Source: Thiopontia sp964415865 (lineage in GTDB: Bacteria; Pseudomonadota; Gammaproteobacteria; GCF-002020875). From it: DNA of 64,000 nt. A program made the translations under genes and the position numbers. Numbering within the stretch: the first letter of the stretch is position 1; every line of letters starts with the position of its first letter. Location of the stretch: the NCBI GenBank assembly GCA_964415865.1, contig CAYQBY010000001.1:62001-126000 (forward strand), in the 5' to 3' direction. Shown here piece after piece: positions 42,775-50,009 of the stretch. The notes under the pieces are model-generated. The model saw only the letters and a list, made by a program, of their open reading frames with translations. It was not told the DNA's origin and did not search any database.

Positions 42775-42993
42775 ATGAATAAAATTATTATGGTGATGGT
42801 GCTTCTAATTCCATCATTTGCGACTGAGGCACACACGGGGATTATGCACATTGGTAGCCTGCTAGATGGTGCAGCGCACTTCTTTACCAGTGCAGATCAC
42901 CTTCTATTACTGCTGGTCGGAGTCTTCGTTATTTTCAAGATATTGTCAGCTCTAGGTTCTCGCTGCAGTAGCGAAAAAATAAACGTAGATTAG
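42775..42993 (+). CDS. Short HupE-like membrane protein
   Basis: 72 residues: a signal-peptide-like N-terminus (MNKIIMVMVLLIPSFATEA), then HTGIMHIGSLLDGAAHFFTSADHLLLLLVGVF, which echoes, in pieces, the N-terminal part of HupE/UreJ transporters (HTG ... GxxHPxxGxDHLLxMLxVG), and one membrane helix. HupE proteins have about 190 residues and six helices and are thought to import Ni. Here only the first helix pair with the His-Asp-His motif is present. ATG 42775 is preferred because GAGG lies 9 bases upstream; ATG 42766 is also in frame. It is placed between the two hydrogenase gene sets. Confidence 0.72.
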   Translation: MNKIIMVMVLLIPSFATEAHTGIMHIGSLLDGAAHFFTSADHLLLLLVGVFVIFKILSALGSRCSSEKINVD

Positions 42994-43021
42994 ATATACT
43001 ACAGAGGTACTTGTCGATAAA

Positions 43022-43042
43022 ACGGAGGGAGGGTGTCTCCGT
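43022..43042 (+). promoter_or_regulatory. RNA hairpin upstream of hydB
   Basis: ACGGAG / CTCCGT 6-bp perfect stem with a 9-base purine-rich loop, 37 bases before the presumed hydB start. It has no T-tract, so is not an intrinsic terminator; it could set the relative expression of the two hydrogenases by RNA processing or stability. Weak evidence. Confidence 0.3.
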
Positions 43043-43078
43043 AATAGTTGACTGATCATGATTAGTAGGGGGTAACTA

Positions 43079-44203
43079 ATTACGTATCGTATAGATAGTT
43101 CTCAGTTTGTTTCTCTCAACCAATTTGAGACATTATTACACTCTTTGCAAGATATGGGATATTCTTGTATTGCTCCTCAGATAAAAGATGGGGCAATACT
43201 CTACTCCCCATTTCAATCTATTGAGAATCTTCCTCAAGGGATCTCTGACTATCAGTCTCCAGGAAGCTATAAGCTTAAGGAGAGCCAGGACAAGAGATTA
43301 TTTAACTGGTCCAATGGTCCACAAGCTCTTAAACCAATACTATTTCCTCCCCATGAAAATCTCTGGAGAGCAGAGAAAAATTCAGATGGGAAGATTACAT
43401 TTGTACAACAGATTCCTGAAATCACCCCTTTGGCAATCATTGGTCTGCGCTCCTGTGATCTGGCTGCAATGGAGAGCATGGATCGACATTTTTTAAGGCC
43501 GGATAATCCGGATCCATGGTACAAAAAGAGACGAGAAAATCTTCTGCTTGTTGCGGTCAATTGTGTCTCTCCATCCAATAGCTGTTTTTGTGTCTCTACA
43601 GGAACTGGACCAGAGGCAACCAGTGGTTATGATTTGAGATTGCATGAGTGTGACGGTGGTTTTCTTGTTAACGCAGGAACTGAGCAGGGGGAGAAGGTGC
43701 TGGATGTATGTCAGCCCTCACCAGCTAGCCAGCCCATTCTTGACCAGGTAAAAAAAGAGTTGAGTAATGCTGTTGCGGTACAAAGCCGTGGTATTGCAGC
43801 CAATGATTTTCGTTCAATATTTTCGGGCCGTGAGGATGATTCAATATGGGATGAGATAGCCAGTCGATGTCTTGGGTGCGGGAACTGTACAGCGGTATGT
43901 CCAACCTGTTTTTGTCATCGTGAGGAGGATAGTTCTGGCCTGGATCTTGAAAATAGTGTTCATCATAGAGTCTGGGACTCTTGTTTTAGTGCGGAACACA
44001 GTATGCTCCATGGGCAACCGGTAAGAAAAGATGTTCGTGAGCGTTATCGTCAGTGGATGACCCATAAATTATCTGGCTGGCATGATCAGTTTGGTGAAAG
44101 TGGATGTGTTGGCTGTGGTCGTTGTATTACCTGGTGCCCTGTAGGGATTGATCTGGTGGCGGAGTCGGCATCATTTATCTCACCAGACAATGGTGAAGAG
44201 TGA
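43079..44203 (+). CDS. hydB: Group 3b hydrogenase beta subunit HydB (dicluster ferredoxin type)
   Basis: Electron-transfer subunit of the cytosolic sulfhydrogenase. C-terminal region has two [4Fe-4S] sets: RCLGCGNCTAVCPTCFC and SGCVGCGRCITWCPVG; central part has GLRSCDLAAMESMD and NCFCVSTG-like (SCFCVSTGTGP). The start is odd. No ATG/GTG/TTG gives a full N-terminus: the first TTG (43145) cuts off about 22 residues that read like family sequence (TYRIDSSQF ...). ATT at 43079 follows a GGGGG run by 6 bases and would give a start similar to other HydB proteins. An in-frame ATG at 43058 is stopped by TAA at 43073. Confidence 0.85.
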   Translation: MTYRIDSSQFVSLNQFETLLHSLQDMGYSCIAPQIKDGAILYSPFQSIENLPQGISDYQSPGSYKLKESQDKRLFNWSNGPQALKPILFPPHENLWRAEKNSDGKITFVQQIPEITPLAIIGLRSCDLAAMESMDRHFLRPDNPDPWYKKRRENLLLVAVNCVSPSNSCFCVSTGTGPEATSGYDLRLHECDGGFLVNAGTEQGEKVLDVCQPSPASQPILDQVKKELSNAVAVQSRGIAANDFRSIFSGREDDSIWDEIASRCLGCGNCTAVCPTCFCHREEDSSGLDLENSVHHRVWDSCFSAEHSMLHGQPVRKDVRERYRQWMTHKLSGWHDQFGESGCVGCGRCITWCPVGIDLVAESASFISPDNGEE

Positions 44204-45039
44204 TGTTGGATTCATCGAAAATACCGATGCAGGCAGAGGTGGTAGAGAGATCCCGGGAAAGTGAGTCAATTTTTACCTTACGTCTGCGTCTGTTGGATGA
44301 GCAGCATAGACGACATTATCGTTTCGATCCTGGGCAATTTAATATGGTTTATCTACATGGTGTTGGGGAGATACCAATATCCATAGTATCTGATGACCGT
44401 AATATGCATCTTTTGGATCACACCATAAGAGTGGTTGGACGGGTTACCAGAGGCCTTGAACAATTATGTGAGGGGGATGTGATTGGTCTGCGCGGACCAT
44501 TTGGTCGAGGCTGGCCAATGGGAAAGATGAGAGATAAAGATGTTGTGGTTATAACTGGTGGAGTTGGATGTGCACCTGTTGCCTCCGCAATTTCATATAT
44601 AAACCGTCGAAGGGCAAGGTTTGGTCATCTAGCTATTGTGGAGGGAGTGCGACACAGAGATGATCTTATCTACCCTGACCGTTTCGAGCGCTGGCGGAGC
44701 ATAAAAAATACTAAAGTACTGCTTACCAGTAGTGAACAATCTGCTCCATGGCCATGGTATACAGGGCGGGTAACCGATCATCTGGATGAGATGGAGATTG
44801 ATCCATCAAAGGCAGTTGCGATGCTTTGTGGGCCTGAAGGAATGATGATTTCTGCCGCAGAGGCACTGGAGAGTATGGGGGTTGAAGAGTCATCTATATG
44901 GTTAAGTATTGAGCGTAACATGCAGTGTGGTGAGGGGTTCTGTGGGCACTGTCAGATGGGGAGTCTCTTTGTATGTCGGGATGGTCCAGTATTTAACTGG
45001 ACAGAGGTTAGAGGTCTGCTCAAGGTGGTGGGTATCTAA
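44203..45039 (+). CDS. hydG: Group 3b hydrogenase gamma subunit HydG (FAD/NAD(P)-binding)
   Basis: Ferredoxin-NADP reductase-like subunit that exchanges electrons with NAD(P)H. About 278 residues. FAD site: FDPGQFNMVYL and IPISIVSDD; NAD(P) site: VVITGGVGCAPVASAI; C-terminal [2Fe-2S] motif MQCGEGFCGHCQMGSLFVC. ATG 44203 overlaps the hydB TGA by one base (a GTG one codon earlier is also possible). Followed by hydD with a TAATG overlap. Confidence 0.95.
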   Translation: MLDSSKIPMQAEVVERSRESESIFTLRLRLLDEQHRRHYRFDPGQFNMVYLHGVGEIPISIVSDDRNMHLLDHTIRVVGRVTRGLEQLCEGDVIGLRGPFGRGWPMGKMRDKDVVVITGGVGCAPVASAISYINRRRARFGHLAIVEGVRHRDDLIYPDRFERWRSIKNTKVLLTSSEQSAPWPWYTGRVTDHLDEMEIDPSKAVAMLCGPEGMMISAAEALESMGVEESSIWLSIERNMQCGEGFCGHCQMGSLFVCRDGPVFNWTEVRGLLKVVGI

Positions 45040-45803
45040 TGGAAAAGGCAAGAGTTGCTGTTCATAAATTCAGTTCATGTGATGGCTGTCAGCTGGCTTT
45101 TCTCAATTTGGGTGAGTCATTAATTGAGTTAGCTAAACTGGTTGATATAGTGCACTTTGCAGAGGCTGGGATGTCCAATCCTGAGGCAGATGTGGATGTC
45201 GCCTTTGTGGAGGGAAGTATATCCACAGCGGATGATGTTGAACGTATACAGAGAGTTCGCAAACAATCAGCCCTGTTGATTACCATTGGAGCATGTGCCA
45301 CATCTGGTGGAATCCAGGCACTGAGAAACCTTGATGGTGAGGGGTGGCGAGATAGTCTCTATGCCTCACCTCAATTTATCCAGTCACTCTCAGAGAGCAC
45401 CTCAATATCAGATCATGTAAAGGTTGATCTTGAGATGTGGGGTTGCCCAGTACGGTCAGAGCAGATTATGACAGTTTTAGGTGATCTGCTACGGGGGGTG
45501 ATGCCGAATGTGGATGATGAGGTTCTCTGTCAAAGTTGTAAACGTAATGGAATCGTCTGTACCATAATTACATCAGGCAAGCCATGTATGGGGCCAGTAA
45601 CTCGTGCTGGCTGTGGTGCCGTATGCCCCAAACTTGGACGTGACTGTTATGGTTGTAGTGGTCCGGTATCAATGCCAAATGCAAATGCTTTAAGTAGATG
45701 TTTTGAGGGGCTGGGACTGATGCCGGATGAGATTAAGATGCGCTTTAAGATGATTCACTCGGCTGCACCACAATTCCAAAATCGCGGAGAATCACATGAG
45801 TGA
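45039..45803 (+). CDS. hydD: Group 3b hydrogenase delta (small) subunit HydD
   Basis: Hydrogenase small subunit, 254 residues, cytosolic (no Tat signal). Proximal cluster cysteines: FSSCDGCQLAFL, GACATSGGI, and WGCPVRSEQI. C-terminal cysteines in CQSCKRNGIVC and GRDCYGCSGP, with KPCMGPVTRAGCGAVCP, indicate further clusters. It overlaps hydA by 8 bases. The set BGDA is the standard group 3b order. Confidence 0.95.
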   Translation: MEKARVAVHKFSSCDGCQLAFLNLGESLIELAKLVDIVHFAEAGMSNPEADVDVAFVEGSISTADDVERIQRVRKQSALLITIGACATSGGIQALRNLDGEGWRDSLYASPQFIQSLSESTSISDHVKVDLEMWGCPVRSEQIMTVLGDLLRGVMPNVDDEVLCQSCKRNGIVCTIITSGKPCMGPVTRAGCGAVCPKLGRDCYGCSGPVSMPNANALSRCFEGLGLMPDEIKMRFKMIHSAAPQFQNRGESHE

Positions 45804-47106
45804 TTCAACATCAGAAAAAACAATAAAGATAAATATTCCAATTTTGACGCGTGTTGAGGGTGAGGGGGCGCTTGATCTTGTAATCAGTGGAGAGGAGATC
45901 GAGGATCTCTCTCTGAGAATATATGAACCGCCAAGATTCTTTGAGAAATTTCTTGAGGGCAGAGTGGTCACTGAGATACCAGAGATGGTCGCACGAATTT
46001 GCGGGATCTGTCCGGTTGCCTATCAGATGAGCGCAGTCTTGGCGCTGGAGGAGTTGTTTGGTGTTGAGACTACGCCATGGGTTGATGATATGCGTCGACT
46101 CTTCTATTGCGGAGAGTGGATTCAGAGCCATAGTCTCCATATTCATCTGTTGGCTGCACCAGATTTCCTGGGATACGACAGCGCCATATCCATGGCTGCA
46201 GACTATCCTGAAGAGGTGAAAAGAGGGCTGCGCCTGCAAGGGCTAGGCAACCGGATAATTGCCGCGTTAGGGGGGAGGTCTGTTCATCCGGTTGGGGCAA
46301 GAATTGGTGGTTTTCACTATGCGCCATCGCAAGAGGAGATGAGTAGTCTGCTTGCTGAGGTGAAAGAGGGTATTGAGGACAGTGAGGCATTATTACGTTG
46401 GTTGGTGACGATTGAGCTGCCTGAGGATGAGCAGGAGTTTATAAGTGTGGCTTTAAGGGATGGCAGTGATCACTATCCAGTTATGCAGGGTAGAATTATC
46501 TCAGATAGTGGACTGGATATTTCTATCTCTGAATTTGAGTCCAGATTCAGTGAATTTCAGGTCCCACACTCAACAGCATTTCATGCGCACCTGGATGGTA
46601 AACCATATCTGGTAGGACCTCTTGCCAGAATCAACCTGAATTTTGATCGTATTCCATCGCCAGTGAGAAAGTTGTGTGCTGAGTTGGGGATTAATTTCCC
46701 CAGTAATAATATGTTCCATAGTCTGCTTGCCAGAGTAGTTGAGATGCTGATAGCACTGTATGAGGCAGAGACAGTGCTCTCTGCATACAAAGTTCCAGAC
46801 TATCCTTGGGTAGATTTTTCGCCACGGGAAGGGGTCGCTTTCGGAGCGACCTGCGCCCCTCGCGGAATTCTATGGCACCGTTATGATGTTGATGGGGCTG
46901 GCAAGGTTGTCTCCTCAAGGATTATCCCGCCAACCAGTCAGAATCAGGCCAGAATTGAAGAGGATCTAAGGTCTTCATTGAACAGTTTTGGTCTGAGTCG
47001 AGAAGAGGAGGAGATTAAGCTGCATGGGGAGAAGGTAATCAGAAATTATGACCCATGTATCTCTTGTGCGACACATTTTCTAAAACTGCAGATTAGCCGA
47101 ACATGA
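45796..47106 (+). CDS. hydA: Group 3b hydrogenase alpha (large) subunit HydA
   Basis: Catalytic subunit of the cytosolic NAD(P)-linked hydrogenase/sulfhydrogenase, 436 residues. L1: RICGICPVAYQMSAVLALEELF in pieces; L2 at the end: DPCISCATHFLKLQISRT, i.e. the four Ni cysteines and a 9-residue extension after His. It has LTRVEGEGALDL near the N-terminus, as in group 3 enzymes. In other bacteria group 3b enzymes move electrons between H2 and NADP(H) and can reduce S0. ATGA overlap with the protease gene. Confidence 0.96.
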   Translation: MSDSTSEKTIKINIPILTRVEGEGALDLVISGEEIEDLSLRIYEPPRFFEKFLEGRVVTEIPEMVARICGICPVAYQMSAVLALEELFGVETTPWVDDMRRLFYCGEWIQSHSLHIHLLAAPDFLGYDSAISMAADYPEEVKRGLRLQGLGNRIIAALGGRSVHPVGARIGGFHYAPSQEEMSSLLAEVKEGIEDSEALLRWLVTIELPEDEQEFISVALRDGSDHYPVMQGRIISDSGLDISISEFESRFSEFQVPHSTAFHAHLDGKPYLVGPLARINLNFDRIPSPVRKLCAELGINFPSNNMFHSLLARVVEMLIALYEAETVLSAYKVPDYPWVDFSPREGVAFGATCAPRGILWHRYDVDGAGKVVSSRIIPPTSQNQARIEEDLRSSLNSFGLSREEEEIKLHGEKVIRNYDPCISCATHFLKLQISRT

Positions 47107-47570
47107 GCGGTAATAAAGTTGCGGTTATTGGAATTGGCAGCCCGTTTGGGGAGGATCAACTTGGGTGGCAGGTTGTTCGTTATCTACGGAAGAGATCTGA
47201 ACACAAGGGAAAGAGCCATGTTAAGTTTTTGGTTGAGGATAGACCGGGGTTAGCACTATTGGAAAAAATGAAGGGGTATCATCAGGTGGTGTTGGTTGAT
47301 GCTGTCTTGTCAGAGAAGGGGGAGGAGGGTGCAGTTCACCATATTGACCAGCAGCAACTGATCTCCTTGTCACAAAACTCTCTATCAAGTCACGCTGCTG
47401 GGGTGGCAGAGGCTGTGGCATTGGGTGCAATCCTGAATGAGTTGCCAGAGCAGCTTGATCTTGTTGGGGTGGATGTCTCAGGTTCTGGAGCAACAGTATC
47501 AGTGGACCATATTGAAAAAGCTGGATTACGAGTTGAGGAGATGATTACGCCAGATTACTCCATGCATTGA
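47103..47570 (+). CDS. Hydrogenase maturation protease for HydA
   Basis: 155-residue HycI/HyaD-family endopeptidase. It has VIGIGSPFGEDQLGWQVVRYL (acidic residue in the first motif), VVLVDAVLS (Asp), and SSHAAGVAEAVALG (His), the three Ni-binding positions. Coupled by ATGA to hydA, so it very likely trims the HydA extension. Its 3' 26 bases overlap the convergent ppsA gene. It is clearly different from the first protease at 36948. Confidence 0.9.
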   Translation: MSGNKVAVIGIGSPFGEDQLGWQVVRYLRKRSEHKGKSHVKFLVEDRPGLALLEKMKGYHQVVLVDAVLSEKGEEGAVHHIDQQQLISLSQNSLSSHAAGVAEAVALGAILNELPEQLDLVGVDVSGSGATVSVDHIEKAGLRVEEMITPDYSMH

Positions 47571-49905
47571 TTATGTGGTTTGGAGTCATGGAGATGCTGG
47601 ATATTTTTTGATCCATGAGCCATCTTGCAAGTTCTGGATAATATGATGGACTCTCACCACAAATTCCAATACTTTTCCCATGGTGGTGGCAGGTTTTGAT
47701 TACGGTTGCGATGCTCTTTTTTACTGCTTGATCACGTTCATCAAATTCCGGACCTATCTGTTCAGAGTCACGATCCATGCCAAGTATCAGTTGGGTTAGG
47801 TCATTGGAGCCGATGGAGAATCCGTCAAAATAGTTGAGAAACTCCTCAGCCAGAATCACATTGGAAGGAACCTCACACATCATGATGACTCGTAGTCCGT
47901 TATCTCCACGTTTCAGGCCATTCTGTGCAAGCAATTCCACAATCCTTTCAGCCTCATTCAGGGTGCGTATAAATGGGATCATGATTTCGATGTTGGAGAG
48001 CCCCATTTTATCTCGTGCCTGCTTGATGGCACGGCACTCCAGCTCAAAACAGGGGAGGAACTCATTGGACAGCTGTCGTAATGCCCCTCTGTATCCAATC
48101 ATCGGATTGGACTCAACCGGCTCATACTCCTTGCCGGCAAGCATATTGGCATACTCATTTGATTTGAAGTCGGAGGTTCTAATTAGTACAGGTTTGGGTG
48201 AGAAGGCCGCTGCAATTGTTGCTATTCCCTCAGTGAGTTTTGCAACATAAAAGTCGACAGGAGATTGGTAGCCAACAGATTTTTTGTTTATTAGCTCCTG
48301 GATCTCCTTGGTTTGATTCTCAAAATTGATAACAGCCTTCGGATGGATGCCAATGGTGTTGTTGATTATGAACTCCATTCGAGCCAGTCCCACACCATCA
48401 TTCGGAATCATTGCGTAGTCAAATGCGCGTCCAGGATTTCCAATATTCATCATCATTTTTATTGGGAGCCTTGGAAGAGATTTGATGGTTATTGTGATCT
48501 GTTCAAAATCCAGTTCATCATCATAGACAAATCCATCATCCCCCTCAGCACAGGATACCGTGACTAGATGATTATCAGGAAGAGCATTGGTTGCATTTCC
48601 TGTTCCTACGATTGTGGGAATACCTAATTCACGAGCAATGATGGCGGCATGACAGGTGCGTCCGCCTCGGTTTGTGATAATGGCTGAGGCACGTTTCATG
48701 ATTGGCTCCCAGTCCGGGTCGGTCATATCTGTAACCAGAACGTCACCAGGTTGAATTCGTTCCATTTCTGAGATATTTGCAATGATACGAGTTGTTCCTG
48801 TTGTAATCGCCTGTCCGATTGCGCGTCCATGGGTCAGAGCAGTGCCTTCCTCCTTAAGCTTATATCTGTGAATAACGTGCTCTCTGTTTTCCTGACTCTT
48901 TACAGTTTCAGGACGTGCTTGAACAATATATATCTTGTTATCAACTCCATCCAGGGCCCACTCGATATCCATTGGTCGACCATAGTGCTCCTCAATGATC
49001 AGTGCGTATTTCGCCAGTTCATGAATCTGTTTATCGCTAAGACTAAATGTGTCACGTTCTCTCTTTGGGACACGTTCTGTAACAATGAAGTCCTTAAGGT
49101 TGTCCTGAGAATATATCTTGCGAATCTCCTTTGAACCAATGGTTCTACTCAGTATGGCAGGGTCTCCTCTCTTTAGGGTTGGTTTGTATACGTAGAACTC
49201 ATCAGGATTTACTGCGCCCTGCACCACTGACTCTCCAAGTCCGTAGGCGGAGGTGATCAGGATTACATCACGGAATCCTGATTCGGTATCAAGAGTGAAG
49301 AGGACGCCACTGGAACCAAGATCACTACGCACCATCTGTTGGATGCCAACAGATATTGCAATACTTTTGTGGTCGAGTTGTTGATGTGCCCGGTAGGAGA
49401 TGGCACGGTCATTATAGAGAGAGGCAAACACATTTTTGATTGAGGTGAGCACACTCTCTATGCCGCATACATTCAGGTAGCTCTCCTGTTGCCCAGCAAA
49501 TGAGGCATCAATAAGATCTTCGGCGGTTGCAGATGATCGAATGGCAACACTTAACTTGCCATCTGTCTGCTGGTCCAGTTCCTTGTGGGCTGAGGTTATG
49601 GCTTTCAGCAGCAAAGGAGGAAAAGAGGCGTTAAGAATCCAGCGTCGGATCTCTGCGCCACATTTTTTCAGTTCCCGGATGTCAGAGGGGTCCAGTATCT
49701 CGATTGCGTGGTGGATGCGTGTATTCAGATTGTTGTGTGTGAGAAACTCCTGAAAGGCGTATGCAGTGGTTGCAAATCCATTAGGAACCAGGATGCCATG
49801 TGTTGCAAGAGCACGAATCATCTCTCCCAGTGACGCATTCTTCCCTCCGACTTGGCCAACATTATCCATTCCTACGGAATTGAGCCAGACAACATGTTCA
49901 CCCAT
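47545..49905 (-). CDS. ppsA: Phosphoenolpyruvate synthase
   Basis: Converts pyruvate, ATP and water to PEP, AMP and Pi; it feeds gluconeogenesis from C3 units. It has 786 residues, the family length. Seen: VGGKNASLGEMI near the N-terminus (ATP-grasp), RSSATAEDLIDASFAGQQES, phospho-His motif GGRTCHAAIIARELGIP, and C-terminal GSNDLTQLILGMDRD and GICGESPSYYP (PEP-binding barrel, catalytic Cys region). A strong AAGGAG precedes the ATG at 49905. It is convergent with the hydrogenase operon and divergent from the ATPase gene. Confidence 0.97.
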   Translation of the reverse strand: MGEHVVWLNSVGMDNVGQVGGKNASLGEMIRALATHGILVPNGFATTAYAFQEFLTHNNLNTRIHHAIEILDPSDIRELKKCGAEIRRWILNASFPPLLLKAITSAHKELDQQTDGKLSVAIRSSATAEDLIDASFAGQQESYLNVCGIESVLTSIKNVFASLYNDRAISYRAHQQLDHKSIAISVGIQQMVRSDLGSSGVLFTLDTESGFRDVILITSAYGLGESVVQGAVNPDEFYVYKPTLKRGDPAILSRTIGSKEIRKIYSQDNLKDFIVTERVPKRERDTFSLSDKQIHELAKYALIIEEHYGRPMDIEWALDGVDNKIYIVQARPETVKSQENREHVIHRYKLKEEGTALTHGRAIGQAITTGTTRIIANISEMERIQPGDVLVTDMTDPDWEPIMKRASAIITNRGGRTCHAAIIARELGIPTIVGTGNATNALPDNHLVTVSCAEGDDGFVYDDELDFEQITITIKSLPRLPIKMMMNIGNPGRAFDYAMIPNDGVGLARMEFIINNTIGIHPKAVINFENQTKEIQELINKKSVGYQSPVDFYVAKLTEGIATIAAAFSPKPVLIRTSDFKSNEYANMLAGKEYEPVESNPMIGYRGALRQLSNEFLPCFELECRAIKQARDKMGLSNIEIMIPFIRTLNEAERIVELLAQNGLKRGDNGLRVIMMCEVPSNVILAEEFLNYFDGFSIGSNDLTQLILGMDRDSEQIGPEFDERDQAVKKSIATVIKTCHHHGKSIGICGESPSYYPELARWLMDQKISSISMTPNHIINAWSNLA

Positions 49906-50009
49906 TATTCTTCTCCTTATTAAGCATCACATTTATGATGATGGAAATTCATTACAAAGGCGATTCAATTTTTATCCATAACCGGTATATCTGTTGATAT
50001 TATATCGTA

